Origin: CAVRUZ01 sp963724495
GTDB taxonomy: Bacteria > Actinomycetota > Actinomycetes > Propionibacteriales > DAIQRJ01
Reading direction: 5' to 3'
NCBI GenBank assembly: GCA_963724495.1
Contig: CAVRUZ010000002.1
Coordinates: 310,001 to 374,000 of the forward strand
DNA length: 64,000 bases
The notes under the pieces were generated by a model. It did not search any database and was not told the origin of the DNA. It saw nothing but the letters and a program-made list of their open reading frames with translations. Shown here one piece after another: positions 1-9,788 of this stretch. Numbering within the stretch: position 1 is the first letter of the stretch; every line of letters starts with the position of its first letter. Made by a program: the position numbers and the translations under genes.

Positions 1-498
1 CAGCAACGACGCGGCGATCTCCGCCCGCATCCGCTGCCCGAGCGACAGCTGGCGGACGGGGGAGCCGAGGTAGGAGCCCATCTCCAGCTTGTCGACGAGC
101 TCGTCGATGCGGCGGGTGGCCGCGGGAGTCTCGATCCGGTGGATGGCGGCGAGGATCTGGAAGGACTCGCTGACCGGCAGGTCCCACCACAGCTGCGTCC
201 GCTGCCCGAACACCACGCCGACCCGGCGGGCCAGCCGCTTGCGCTGCTTGAGGGGTTCCATCCCGCAGGTGCGCACGTGTCCCGAGGTCGGGACGAGGAT
301 CCCGGTGAGCATCTTGATCGTGGTCGACTTTCCGGCGCCGTTGGCTCCGATGTAGCCGACCGATTCACCCGGCTGCACGCTGAAGGTCATCGCGTCGACC
401 GCGACGACCTCGCTGCGCCGGCGGAGTAGCCGGCCAGGTTCCTTGCGGCGCACGGTGAAGTGCCGGGACAGCTCCCGGACGTCGACGATCGCGGTCAT
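1..498 (-). CDS. ABC-2 type exporter ATP-binding subunit (partial)
   Basis: This is the ATPase of an ABC exporter, working with the two permeases encoded just upstream on the same strand. The translation has Walker A GANGAGKST, a Q-loop in VFGQRTQLWWDL and a signature-like LSLGQRMRAE. The WWDL following the Q-loop is usual in ATPases paired with DUF990 (ABC2_membrane_6) permeases. The ATG at 498 overlaps the permease stop as ATGA, so translation is coupled. The window edge removes the C-terminal half with Walker B. Substrate is unknown; drug, viologen-like or lipid export are possibilities by family only. Confidence 0.88.
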   Translation of the reverse strand, partial: MTAIVDVRELSRHFTVRRKEPGRLLRRRSEVVAVDAMTFSVQPGESVGYIGANGAGKSTTIKMLTGILVPTSGHVRTCGMEPLKQRKRLARRVGVVFGQRTQLWWDLPVSESFQILAAIHRIETPAATRRIDELVDKLEMGSYLGSPVRQLSLGQRMRAEIAASLL

Positions 499-1307
499 CC
501 GCCGCCTCCTTGGTAGTGCCGGGTTCCTACCCGCCAGAGCAACCAGGCGACGCACCACGCGACCGCCACGGCCACCGGGCTGAACCAGGCCAGCCAGCTG
601 GGCAGGAACTCCGGGCCGGGCAGCCCGAGGATCCACAACGTGGGCAGGTAGGCGACGAAGGCCACCGGCACCACGAACGTGAAGAACACCCTGAGCGGGT
701 TGGGAAAGATCGACGACGGCTGCTTGGACGCGTATGACCCGCCGTAGGTGATCGCGTTGGTGAACTCGGAGCCGTTGACGAGGAAGAACTGTGCGCCGGC
801 CGCCCACACGAACACACCGCAGAACAGGGCAACTCCCATCACGAGGCTGAGGGAAAGCATGGCCACCACACCGGGTCCCCAATCGATGTCGTTGGCGGCG
901 AAGCCGTAGGTCGCGGCGGCCACCGCTACCCCCATCCGCGTCAGCCGGCGGAGGCCGATCTCGGAGGTGATCAACTGCCCGAGCAGCGAGAGCGGCCGCA
1001 GGTAGAACGCCTCGAGCGTTCCGGCCCGGATGTAGGTCGGGATCGTGTCCAGGTGGCCGACGAGCAGGTCGGCCACCGAGAAGGCGAACTCACCGATGCC
1101 GAAGACCATGAGCATCGCGTGCCAGTCCAGGCCGCCGAGGGAGTCGATGTTGTGGAACAGCGCCCACAACTCGGCGAACTCGGTGGCGGCCACCATCAGC
1201 GACCCGAAGAGGTCGGCGACGAAAGACCCGCGGTAGGCCGCCTGGGCCCGGATCCGGGAGGCCAGGATCGCGCGGTACGGCGCGACGGCGTGGACCGCGC
1301 TAGCCAC
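495..1307 (-). CDS. ABC-2 family transporter permease (DUF990 type)
   Basis: A polytopic membrane protein of about 270 residues with around six hydrophobic segments, the usual size for ABC2_membrane_6 permeases. The GTG at 1307 is preferred over an in-frame start at 1361 because GGAGG lies just upstream and it overlaps the preceding permease stop by a few bases. Conserved-looking features include the RAGTLEAFYLRPLSLLGQ segment, matching the elbow region of this family. It should pair with the permease at 1300-2109 to form the membrane channel of the exporter. Confidence 0.85.
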   Translation of the reverse strand: MASAVHAVAPYRAILASRIRAQAAYRGSFVADLFGSLMVAATEFAELWALFHNIDSLGGLDWHAMLMVFGIGEFAFSVADLLVGHLDTIPTYIRAGTLEAFYLRPLSLLGQLITSEIGLRRLTRMGVAVAAATYGFAANDIDWGPGVVAMLSLSLVMGVALFCGVFVWAAGAQFFLVNGSEFTNAITYGGSYASKQPSSIFPNPLRVFFTFVVPVAFVAYLPTLWILGLPGPEFLPSWLAWFSPVAVAVAWCVAWLLWRVGTRHYQGGGG

Positions 1308-2109
1308 CTTGCACCTCCAGCCGACGCCGGCCGCGAACCAGCATGAACCGGCCGAGGACAAGGCAGAACAGCAGCCAGCAGGCCTGGACGGCGATGGCGC
1401 TGACGGCAGCCCAATCGGCCGTTCTCCCCGAGATCACGTCGATCGGCGTCTGCAGCATCGTGGGGAAGGGGGTCGCGTTCGCGATCGTTTGCAGCCAGTC
1501 GGGGAAGAGCGGCACTGGAAGGTAGAGGCCGGCGAGGAAGGTGGCCAGCACCATGTAGAGGTTGCGGAAGCCGCGCGTCTCGATCAGCCAGAACCCCAAC
1601 AGGCACACGGCAAACCGGAGTGCGCAGGCGGTGCCGATGCCGAGAGTCACGCTGACGAGACCGAGGGCATAGCCCAAGGGCGACGTGGGCATCGCGAGTC
1701 CGACCACGAGAGCGCCGATGAGCACCGACGGCAGGCCGCGGGGCAGGAAGGCGTAGGCGGACTTGCCGAGGTCGGTGACCACGGTGGCGCCCTGTAGGTC
1801 GAGCGGGCGGGCGATGTCGATCGCCACGTCACCGGACCGGATCCGATCGGAGATCTCGGCGCCGTTGGCGTGCATGGGCACCGAACCCAGCAGACCCTGT
1901 GAGATCCAGACGTAGGCGGAGATCGTTCCCTGCGTGTAGCCGGCGAACGCACCCGTTGCCGTTGCCTGTGCGGCCGTGAGGATCGAGTAGCGGATGAAGC
2001 CGAAGATGGTGTTGGTGCTGAGGCCCGCCAGCATCGCCAGCTTGTACGTGCTCTGGCTCCGAAACCCCGCCTGGAACAGCTTCCGGTAGGCGGACGCGGC
2101 TCTGGGCAC
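1300..2109 (-). CDS. ABC-2 family transporter permease, first gene of the exporter operon
   Basis: 269 residues, GTG start at 2109, with about six membrane segments and the internal stretch RSGDVAIDIARPLDLQG, equivalent to the RAGTLEAFYLRPLSLLG region of the second permease; the two subunits are paralogues. It leads a three-gene minus-strand operon (permease, permease, ATPase) with overlapping ends. The 308-bp gap to amt on the other strand must hold divergent promoters. No clear Shine-Dalgarno sequence is visible before this start, so the true start could be slightly different. Confidence 0.84.
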   Translation of the reverse strand: MPRAASAYRKLFQAGFRSQSTYKLAMLAGLSTNTIFGFIRYSILTAAQATATGAFAGYTQGTISAYVWISQGLLGSVPMHANGAEISDRIRSGDVAIDIARPLDLQGATVVTDLGKSAYAFLPRGLPSVLIGALVVGLAMPTSPLGYALGLVSVTLGIGTACALRFAVCLLGFWLIETRGFRNLYMVLATFLAGLYLPVPLFPDWLQTIANATPFPTMLQTPIDVISGRTADWAAVSAIAVQACWLLFCLVLGRFMLVRGRRRLEVQGG

Positions 2110-2306
2110 AATCGCGGGAACATACCGGACACCGCGGTGGGCAGCAAGGCGGCGCGCGAACTCACGGGCGGCACGTGCGGAATCGGACGCCAGTTGGCAT
2201 CCATGCGGGCGATCGCACGCTCAATCGTGAGCTCGGCCGCGAACTGGCGGCAGATTTCGCACGCGAGGAGCAGCCGGTCGTGGAACCGAGACCGGGCCTG
2301 ACGGCG

Positions 2307-2344
2307 TTCACACGGTGGAAACACCACGGACCGCGGGGCGCAAC
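2307..2344 (+). promoter_or_regulatory. Candidate GlnR operator upstream of amt
   Basis: The actinobacterial GlnR consensus is gTnAC-n6-GaAAC repeated with 6-nt spacers. Here TTCAC (2307-2311), six bases, a perfect GAAAC (2318-2322), a poor a-site GACCG (2329-2333), six bases and GCAAC (2340-2344) keep the spacing. It lies about 75 bp before the amt start, a plausible position for nitrogen control of amt-glnB-glnD. The rest of the 2110-2417 gap shows no gene. One half-site is weak, so this is inference. Confidence 0.4.
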
Positions 2345-2417
2345 AAGGCCGGGATTTGCTGTGACAACTCTCGGGCACCGTCGCCCGACCGGTCCCACCT
2401 CTTTAGCTGGAGGCTCC

Positions 2418-3812
2418 ATGGAACTCGATGCCGGAAGCACCGCCTGGATGCTCACGTCGGCATCGCTGGTGCTGCTGATGACGCCTGGACTGGCGTTCTT
2501 CTACGGCGGCATGACGCGGTCCAAGTCCGTTCTCAACATGATGATGATGTCGTTCGGCGCCATTGGTGTCGTCGGCGTCGTCTACGTCCTCTTCGGGTAC
2601 TCGATGTCGTTCGCGACCGATGCCTTCGGCACCAAGGTGGTCGACGGCGAAGAGGTCGGCAAGGCCGGGATCATCGGCAACCCGTTCACCTACTTCGGCC
2701 TCAAGGGCCTGCTACCGACGTCTGCCGACGGTGCCGATCCCAACGGCCTGGCGAACACGCTCTACCCGGGTGTTCCCGCCTTGGTCGTGGTCGCTTTCCA
2801 GGTGACGTTCGCGATCATCACCGTGGCCCTGATCTCCGGCGCCATCGCCGACCGGTCCAAGTTCTCCACCTGGTTGGTGTTCTCCGGCCTCTGGGTCACG
2901 CTCTGCTACTTCCCGCTGGCCCACATGGTGTGGGGGAGCGGCCTCCTCTCGGCGAACGGACCCTTCGGTTCGATGTTCACCGATATCGGCCCGCTCGACT
3001 TCGCCGGCGGCACGGTCGTGCACATCAACGCGGGCATGGCCGGCCTCGTGCTGGCTCTGATCATCGGCAAGCGGATCGGCTGGCGCAAGGAGCCGATGCG
3101 CCCGCACAACCTCACGCTGGTGATGCTCGGTGCCGGGCTGCTGTGGTTCGGCTGGTTCGGCTTCAACGCCGGGTCGGCGGCTGCCGCGAACGGCACGGCC
3201 GGACTGGCGTGGATGAACACCACGGCCGCAACCTGTGCAGCCATGATCGGCTGGCTGGTCGTGGAGAAGATCCGCGACAAGCACGCCACCAGCCTCGGCG
3301 CCGCTTCCGGTGTCGTCGCCGGTCTCGTCGCGATCACTCCGGCGGCCGGTTCGGTGAGCCCGGTCGGCTCACTGTTCCTCGGCGCGATCGCCGGTGCGGC
3401 CTGTGCTCTCGCAGTCGGGCTGAAGTACAAGTTCAACTTCGACGACTCGCTCGACGTCGTCGGCGTCCACCTGGTCGGCGGATTCGTCGGCACGGTGCTC
3501 ATCGGGTTGTTCTCCACCTCCACCGGGCTGTTCTACGGTGAGGGAGTGGGCCAGCTCGTGGTCCAGGTGCTCGTGGCACTGTCCGCGGTCGTGTTCTCCG
3601 GTGTGATCACCGCGATCATCGGCCTCGCGCTCAAGTACACGATGGGCTGGCGGGTCGACCGTGACGCCGAGATCGAGGGCATCGACATCAACGTCCACGG
3701 TGAGGCCGCCTACGACCTCATCGGCGGCGGGGGGCGGCAGGTGCAGCACGCGACGCCTCAGGCTGCGCCATCCGTGTCACCGGCCCGGGTTTCCGAGGAG
3801 GTCACCGCATGA
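2418..3812 (+). CDS. amt: Ammonium transporter
   Basis: Membrane channel for ammonium/ammonia uptake. The 464-residue product starts MELDAGSTAWMLTSASLVLL at an ATG preceded by CTGGAGG; a longer upstream frame is not supported. It has the eleven hydrophobic segments of Amt/MEP proteins, the first-helix FFYGGM motif, the pore His in HINAGMAG and the second pore His in VGVHLVGG. The C-terminal tail (DRDAEIEGIDINVHGEAAYD) is the cytoplasmic region that PII proteins contact. It overlaps glnB by ATGA, the classical amt-PII arrangement. Confidence 0.96.
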   Translation: MELDAGSTAWMLTSASLVLLMTPGLAFFYGGMTRSKSVLNMMMMSFGAIGVVGVVYVLFGYSMSFATDAFGTKVVDGEEVGKAGIIGNPFTYFGLKGLLPTSADGADPNGLANTLYPGVPALVVVAFQVTFAIITVALISGAIADRSKFSTWLVFSGLWVTLCYFPLAHMVWGSGLLSANGPFGSMFTDIGPLDFAGGTVVHINAGMAGLVLALIIGKRIGWRKEPMRPHNLTLVMLGAGLLWFGWFGFNAGSAAAANGTAGLAWMNTTAATCAAMIGWLVVEKIRDKHATSLGAASGVVAGLVAITPAAGSVSPVGSLFLGAIAGAACALAVGLKYKFNFDDSLDVVGVHLVGGFVGTVLIGLFSTSTGLFYGEGVGQLVVQVLVALSAVVFSGVITAIIGLALKYTMGWRVDRDAEIEGIDINVHGEAAYDLIGGGGRQVQHATPQAAPSVSPARVSEEVTA

Positions 3813-4147
3813 AGCTGGTCACCGCAGTGATCAAGCCGCACAAGCTCGCCGACGTCCGGTCCGCGCTCGAGACCTTCGGGGTCACGGGCATGACCGTCAC
3901 CGAGGCCAGTGGGTACGGCCGGCAGAAGGGCCACACCGAGGTCTACCGGGGCGCCGAGTACGAAGTGGACCTGGTGCCCAAGGTCAGGCTGGAGGTCGTG
4001 GTCGAGGACGCCGACGCCACCAGCGTGCTGGACATCCTCGTCAAGGCCGCCCAGACCGGGCGGATCGGCGACGGCAAGGCCTGGATCGTCCCGGTCGAGT
4101 CGCTCGTGCGGGTCCGCACGGGTGAGAAGGACGCTCAGGCGCTCTAG
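3809..4147 (+). CDS. glnB: Nitrogen regulatory protein PII
   Basis: Trimeric signalling protein of 112 residues that reads 2-oxoglutarate and ATP/ADP and controls Amt. The T-loop contains Tyr51 in YRGAEYEVDLVPK, the residue modified by GlnD (adenylylated in actinomycetes studied so far). The C-terminal signature TGRIGDGKAWIVPVE is complete. It is translationally coupled to amt and followed 25 bp later by glnD, so sensor, transporter and modifying enzyme form one unit. The family name could equally be glnK. Confidence 0.96.
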   Translation: MKLVTAVIKPHKLADVRSALETFGVTGMTVTEASGYGRQKGHTEVYRGAEYEVDLVPKVRLEVVVEDADATSVLDILVKAAQTGRIGDGKAWIVPVESLVRVRTGEKDAQAL

Positions 4148-4172
4148 GCCACCAAGGCCAGGTTCGAATCTC

Positions 4173-6606
4173 GTGACAACCACCCGTGACCCCGCCGCCG
4201 GCTCCGACCGCGCGGTGGGGTCACGGGCACGTCAGGAGCGGGCCGACGCTGCCGACCAGCGCGTCCGGGAGTTGTGGGACGAGGCTCGTCCCCAGAGTTC
4301 GGCGTCGGAGTCGGCGGCAGGTATCAGCGTCGTGGCCCTCGGTGGCTACGGCCGGCGTGAGCTGTCGCCGGCCAGCGATCTCGACCTGCTGGTGCTGCAC
4401 GGTCCGTCGGTGTCGGCCGACGTGGTGGCGGCTACCGCGGACCGCATCTTCTACCCCCTCTGGGACGGCGGTCACCGCCTCGACCATGCCGTCCGTCGCA
4501 TCGACGTGGCGCTCGAGGTCGCAGGCGACGACGTCCGCAGTGCGATGAGCCTGCTGGACACCCGGCACATCGCCGGCGATCCCGACCTCACGCTGCGCCT
4601 GCGCACCGAGGCCGGCAGCTACTGGCGGCGCAAGGCGCGGACGCTCCTGCCCGCGATGCAGGCCCTGGTCCGCGCCCGGGCCGACCAGGTCGGGGAGCTG
4701 GCCCAGCTGGCCGAACCCGACCTCAAGGAGGCCTACGGCGGGCTGCGCGATGCCGTCGTGCTTCGCGGACTTGTGGCGACCTGGCTCGTGGACATCCCGC
4801 ACCAGGTGGTGGAGCCCGCTCGCGAACGCCTGCTCGACATCCGTGATGCGGTACACAGCGTCACCGGGCGCACGACGGACCGGCTGGTGGCAGAAGTGGC
4901 CGAGCGGGCCGCCGAGCTGCTCGGCGTGGCCGGTCGTGAAGAACTCCTGCACGAGGCCTATGTCGCGGGGCGGGCGCTGGCCCATGCCTCGAACGTCACC
5001 TGGCGGCGCGTCGACACCGCCCTGAACCGCGAGCCGTCCCGGCGGCGTTGGCTGCCACAGCGCCGTGGACCGGCGCTCACCTCGTTGGTCCCTGGGGTGG
5101 GAGTGGCGTCCGGGGAGGTCGTACTTGCCGAGGGCGCGAGCCCCGAGCACGACCCGGTGCTGGGTCTCACTGCCGCGGCGGCCGCAGCCAGGGCCGGCCT
5201 GCCGCTCTCGGCCGGTGCCTGCGCCCGGCTGGCCCGCTCGGCGCACGCGCTGCCCGAGCCGTGGCCGGCCGAAGCCCGCCAGCAGTTCGCCCGCCTGATC
5301 GGGAGCGGGGTCGGCCTGCTCGACGTGTGGGAGGCGCTCGACCAGGCGGGCGTCATCGAGCAGTGGCTGCCGGAGTGGGACCGGGTGCGCATGCTCCCGC
5401 CGCAGAACGCCGTGCACCGGTTCACCGTCGACCGGCACAGCCTCGAGGCGTGTGTCCGGGCGAGCGAGCTCGTCGGCAGCGTCCGGCGGCCCGACCTGCT
5501 GGCGGTCGCGGCGTTGCTGCACGACATCGGCAAGGGCCCGGAGGACACCGGACAGCTGACCGGATCGGCTGCCGTCGATGCGGAAAGTGATCATGCCGGC
5601 AGTGACCATGCGGGCACGGACCACTGCGGCCGGGGAGCTCCGATCGCGTACCGGATCGCCCGCCGGTGGGGCTTCGACGACGAGGAGGCGGAGACCATCC
5701 GGCTGCTCGTCGCCGGGCACCTCGATCTCCCGGTGACGGCCACCACCCGCGACATCGCCGACCCGGTAACGGTCGCGGGACTGGGCAGCCGGATCGGCGA
5801 CCGCGACACGCTGGATCTGCTGCATGCCCTGGCCATTGCCGACGCCCGTGCAACCGGCCCGCACGCCTCGAGTGCCTGGCGACTGACGCTCATCTCGACG
5901 CTGGCCGACGCCGTCCGGGTCTCTTTCAGCTGCCGGTCACCCGACCGCGATCCCGCGCCACCGAGTCGACCTGCCGGTCCTGCACGGCGGGGTCGGACTG
6001 AGCGTGGAGATCGTCGACGGGACCGAGAGCCTTGTCATCGCCGTGCCCGACACTCTCGGTGCCCTGGCGGTCGTCTCCGGCGTCCTCAGCCTCGAGGGCT
6101 TCGGGATCGTCCGCGCACTCGCGTATCCCTACCAGCCCTATGGCGGTGACGAGGGCGCCGACGTCTGGCTGTCGGAGTGGATGGTCACCGGCGCCGATGG
6201 CATCGACCCCGTTCGCCTGCGGGAGCGGGTGGCGGTCGCGCTGGCCGACGGCGGCGCCCGCGTGAACGAACGCCTTTCCCGCCGCGACGGCACGGCCGCC
6301 GACCCGGTCGGCCACCGCCAGCGCACTCAGGACCAGGTGGTGGTCGTGCCCGACGCGTCCACCACCGCGACCGTGCTCGAGATCCGGGCCGCCGACCGGC
6401 CCGGTCTGCTGCACCGCGTCTCCCGCGAATTGGCCGGACGTCTGCTCGACGTGCGCTCGGCGCACGCCGCAACCCACGGTGCCGGTGTCGTCGACGTCTT
6501 CTACGTCACCGGAGCCGACGGCAGGCCGTTGTCGCGCGAACGGGCCGACCGCGTCGCCGGCGAACTCACGTCGGTGCTGCGAGGAGAGTCCGCAGCCACC
6601 GGCTGA
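4173..6606 (+). CDS. glnD: PII nucleotidyltransferase/deadenylylase GlnD, frame broken near 5920
   Basis: Enzyme that modifies and demodifies PII in response to nitrogen status. The N-terminal nucleotidyltransferase motif GGYGRRELSPASDLD is intact, the HD domain shows HRFTVDRHSLEA and LLHDIGKG, and two ACT domains follow (from about 6000, SLVIAVPDTLGALAVVSG and LEIRAADRPGLLHRVSREL). The frame changes by +1 near 5915-5930: LADAVRVS ends one frame and RHRVDLPVLHGG resumes in the next. The GTG at 4173 is chosen since it follows glnB; its ribosome site is weak. Both halves look conserved, so a sequence error is more likely than a dead gene. Confidence 0.88.
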
Positions 6607-6657
6607 GGGGTCGTCCGCAGCCGATCCCGAGCGCGTTAGCTTCGCCGTCGATCGCCC

Positions 6658-6741
6658 GAACCCTGAAAAGTGGTGGCCAGTGCTCCCGATTGCGCCCCTG
6701 GCGGCGCGCTTTCCCCAACGAGACGCCACTTTTCAGGGTTC
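6658..6741. repeat. 84-bp imperfect palindrome, family A copy 1
   Basis: A perfect 16-bp inverted repeat, GAACCCTGAAAAGTGG at 6658-6673 and its complement at 6726-6741, flanks a 52-nt centre in the glnD-ffh gap. A second copy lies in the opposite orientation at 43203-43277, with near-identical ends. The two share more sequence than the stems alone, which marks a dispersed element rather than a chance terminator. It has no T-run, and no coding potential is seen. Confidence 0.75.
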
Positions 6742-6897
6742 CTGCCAGCTGACCGTGAGGCAGCAGGGCCGGGCCGGCGCCGACTACCCTTTGTCTGCCG
6801 GAACGGGCACGCGTCAGCAGCAAGACGCATGATCGTGTCCGTGCCAGCAGCATCCATCCGGCTTCCCGTGCCGAACCCGACGGAGTAGGACCACCTG

Positions 6898-8514
6898 GTG
6901 TTCAACACACTGCAAGACCGGCTGCAGGCCGCATTCAAGGGCCTCCGCAGCAAGGGTCGCCTCACCGACGCCGACATCGACGCGACCGCGCGCGAGATCC
7001 GCATCGCGCTGCTCGAGGCAGACGTAGCGCTCCCGGTCGTCCGTGCGTTCGTGGCGGCGGTCCGCGAGCGGGCGAAGTCGGCCGAGGTCTCGGCCGCGCT
7101 GAACCCGGCCCAGCAGGTCATCAAGATCGTCAACGAGGAACTCGTCCAGATCCTCGGCGGCGACACCCGCACGATCCGCTTCGGCCGGCCGCCGACCGTC
7201 ATCCTGCTCGCGGGTCTGCAGGGCGCGGGCAAGACGTCGCTCGCGGGCAAGCTGGCCTACTGGCTGAAGGGGCAGGGCCACTCGCCGATGCTGGTGGCGG
7301 CCGACCTGCAACGGCCGAACGCGGTCGATCAGCTCCAGGTGATGGGCGAGCGGGCCGGCGTCCCGGTGTACGCGCCTCAGCCCGGTGGCGGGGTCGGCGA
7401 CCCGGTGCAGGTGGCCCGCGACTCGCTGCGTGAGGCCGAGCGTCGGCTGCAGGACGTGGTGATCATCGACACCGCCGGCCGGCTCGGCGTCGACGAGCAG
7501 ATGATGCAGCAGGCCATCGACATCCGCGACGCCACCGATCCCGACGAGGTCCTGTTCGTCGTCGACGCGATGATCGGCCAGGACGCCGTTCGCACCGCGG
7601 AGGCGTTCCGCGACGGCGTCGGCTTCGACGGTGTGGTCTTGTCCAAGCTCGACGGCGACGCCCGCGGCGGCGCGGCACTGTCGATCCGGCACGTCACGGG
7701 CCGACCGGTGATGTTCGCCTCCACCGGCGAGAAGATCACCGACTTCGACGTGTTCCACCCCGACCGGATGGCCGGCCGCATCCTCGACATGGGTGACGTG
7801 CTCACGCTCATCGAGAGCGCCGAGCAGGCCTTCGACTCAGACGAGGCGGAGAAGGTCGCCGCCAAGCTGCAGACCGAGCGCGGCCTCACCCTCGAGGACT
7901 TCCTGTCGCAGCTGCAGGCCGTGAAGAAGATGGGCTCGCTGTCGAAGCTGCTCGGGATGATGCCGGGCATGTCGGGGATGCGCGACCAGATCAACGACCT
8001 CGACGACAACGAGATCGTTCGCATCGAGGCGATCATCCGCTCGATGACCCCATTGGAACGCGACGATCCGCGCATCATCAACGGCTCCAGGCGCAGTCGT
8101 ATCGCCGCGGGCTCGGGCACGACGGTCACCGCGGTGAACCAGCTGGTCGAGCGATTCCTCGAAGCACGCAAGATGATGAGCGGTTTCGCCCGCGGGCAAG
8201 GCCTTCCCGGTATGCCCGGGGTCGGCGGTGGCGGCGGTGGCAAGAAGGCCAAGCAGGTCAAGAAGAAGAGCTCGCGCGGGTCGGGCAACCCGGCCAAGCG
8301 GGCGGCCGATGCTGCGGCGGCGCGCGAGCGGTCCCGTTTGCGCGCCGAGAACCCTGCCGGTCCGGGTGAGGCCGCCGATCCGCTGGCCGGGCTCGGGACC
8401 AACGGCGACGACTTCGAACTGCCGGAGGAGATGAAGAGCCTGCTCGGCAAGTCCGGAATCCCGGGCATGCCCGGCCTGCCGAAGGGTCCGGGCCGGCCGA
8501 ACCGCGGTCGTTGA
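6898..8514 (+). CDS. ffh: Signal recognition particle GTPase Ffh (SRP54)
   Basis: Protein component of SRP, binding signal sequences and 4.5S RNA and docking with FtsY. 538 residues from a GTG preceded by GGAGTAGGA. N and G domains carry GLQGAGKTS (P-loop), DTAGRLGVDE (G3) and SKLDGDARGG (G4/closing loop). The methionine-rich M domain (KKMGSLSKLLGMMPGMSGM, then SRRSRIAAGSGTT for RNA binding) is complete. A Gly/Pro/Met-rich tail of about 100 residues extends it beyond the E. coli length, as is common in actinobacteria. Confidence 0.97.
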   Translation: MFNTLQDRLQAAFKGLRSKGRLTDADIDATAREIRIALLEADVALPVVRAFVAAVRERAKSAEVSAALNPAQQVIKIVNEELVQILGGDTRTIRFGRPPTVILLAGLQGAGKTSLAGKLAYWLKGQGHSPMLVAADLQRPNAVDQLQVMGERAGVPVYAPQPGGGVGDPVQVARDSLREAERRLQDVVIIDTAGRLGVDEQMMQQAIDIRDATDPDEVLFVVDAMIGQDAVRTAEAFRDGVGFDGVVLSKLDGDARGGAALSIRHVTGRPVMFASTGEKITDFDVFHPDRMAGRILDMGDVLTLIESAEQAFDSDEAEKVAAKLQTERGLTLEDFLSQLQAVKKMGSLSKLLGMMPGMSGMRDQINDLDDNEIVRIEAIIRSMTPLERDDPRIINGSRRSRIAAGSGTTVTAVNQLVERFLEARKMMSGFARGQGLPGMPGVGGGGGGKKAKQVKKKSSRGSGNPAKRAADAAAARERSRLRAENPAGPGEAADPLAGLGTNGDDFELPEEMKSLLGKSGIPGMPGLPKGPGRPNRGR

Positions 8515-8541
8515 GTACAGCCCCGCAAGGGTTCAGGGCCG

Positions 8542-9639
8542 ATGAGCACTGCCTCTGGGACGACACCGGCGCTGCATGCGCGCGCGACCGTTCTCCCGTC
8601 CGGTGAGGTCCGCGACGTCTATGTCGCCGACGGGCGGGTGGTCGACACCCGGCCGGCCGACGTGGAGCCGCTGGGCGGTGGCTGGCTGCTGCCGGGTCTG
8701 GTCGACGCGCACAGCCACGTCGGCATGGGTCCCGACGGTGCCGTGCCGCCGGAGGTCGCCGAGCAACAGGCGCTGACCGACCGCGATGCCGGTGCCCTGC
8801 TGCTGCGCGACGCCGGCTCTGCCGCCGACACCCGCTGGATGGACGACCGCGCCGACCTGCCGCGCATCGTGCGGGCGGGTCGGCACATCGCCCGGCCCAG
8901 GCGCTACCTGCGCGGGTTCGCCGCCGAGATCGACCCTGCCGACCTGGTGACCGAGGTGCGGAGCCAGGCGCGGGCAGGCGACGGCTGGGTCAAGCTCGTC
9001 GGCGACTGGATCGACCGGGACGCAGGGGATCTCGCGCCGCTGTGGCCGGTGGACGTGCTCACCGCGGCGGTCGCGGCCGCGCATGAGGAAGGGGCGCGGG
9101 TCACGGCGCACACGTTCACCGAACAGGCGGTGACGGAGATGGTCGCGGCCGGGGTCGACGGCATCGAGCACGGAACCGGGCTCACGGACGCGGTCATCGA
9201 CGAGATGGCCCGCAGGCGGGTGGCGCTCGTTCCCACGCGACTGCAGATCGATACCTTCCTCGGCCACGCTGAAACGGGCGAGGCGAAATTCCCACACTAT
9301 GCAAGGCACATGCGCGCTCTGTATCAGCGTGCTGATGTGACGCTGCGAGCGGCGTACGAGGCCGGCGTGCCGATGTACGCGGGCACCGACGCGGGCAGTG
9401 CGCTGCCGCATGGACTCATCGCCGACGAGGTCACGGCCCTGGTGGCGAAGGTGGGACTGGCGCCGGCTGATGCCGTGGCGGCCGCCTCGTGGTCGGCGCG
9501 GGACTGGCTGGGGCTCAAGTCCGGGCTGACTCCGGGTGACCCCGCTGACTTCGTGCTGTATGACGACGATCCGCGGATCAATCCACGGATCCTCGCCTAT
9601 CCCCGTCGGGTCATTCTGCGCGGCCGCGTGGTGCGCTGA
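8542..9639 (+). CDS. Amidohydrolase family protein
   Basis: A 365-residue metal-dependent hydrolase of the imidazolonepropionase/prolidase-like group. Metal-binding DAHSHVG lies near residue 55, later ligands in TAHTF and GIEHGTG, and the catalytic Asp is probably in YAGTDAG. The C-terminal beta-sandwich returns as GDPADFVLYDDDP. It follows ffh by 27 bp; an amidohydrolase between ffh and rpsP is a recurrent actinobacterial arrangement, though substrate is unknown. Conserved sugar or nucleoside deaminase motifs that would name it more exactly are not evident. Confidence 0.88.
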   Translation: MSTASGTTPALHARATVLPSGEVRDVYVADGRVVDTRPADVEPLGGGWLLPGLVDAHSHVGMGPDGAVPPEVAEQQALTDRDAGALLLRDAGSAADTRWMDDRADLPRIVRAGRHIARPRRYLRGFAAEIDPADLVTEVRSQARAGDGWVKLVGDWIDRDAGDLAPLWPVDVLTAAVAAAHEEGARVTAHTFTEQAVTEMVAAGVDGIEHGTGLTDAVIDEMARRRVALVPTRLQIDTFLGHAETGEAKFPHYARHMRALYQRADVTLRAAYEAGVPMYAGTDAGSALPHGLIADEVTALVAKVGLAPADAVAAASWSARDWLGLKSGLTPGDPADFVLYDDDPRINPRILAYPRRVILRGRVVR

Positions 9640-9788
9640 CCGCGACCAGGCGGCGGCCACGGAGCGTCCACGGGGTGCCACGACCGTGAGCCGTTGGCTC
9701 GGGGGCCACTACGACAGCGTGAGGGTTCTTCCTTCGCTCGGTCGGTCGGTTGCTCGCGTACTTCCAGCCTGGACTCAACCCGCGCCAG

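Noticed and set aside
4160..4170. GGTTCGAATC, another tRNA-like T-loop
   Set aside because: Isolated motif between glnB and glnD with no cloverleaf around it.
4221..5864. 547-codon minus-strand frame opposite glnD
   Set aside because: No recognised motif, composition of a shadow frame, and conserved GlnD domains lie on the other strand.
4173..6606. glnD as a true pseudogene
   Set aside because: Both sides of the single shift keep all catalytic motifs, and many other genes show the same type of break.
6658..6741. Simple rho-independent terminator for glnD
   Set aside because: The 52-nt loop, lack of T-run and second copy elsewhere fit a repeat element better, although termination cannot be excluded.
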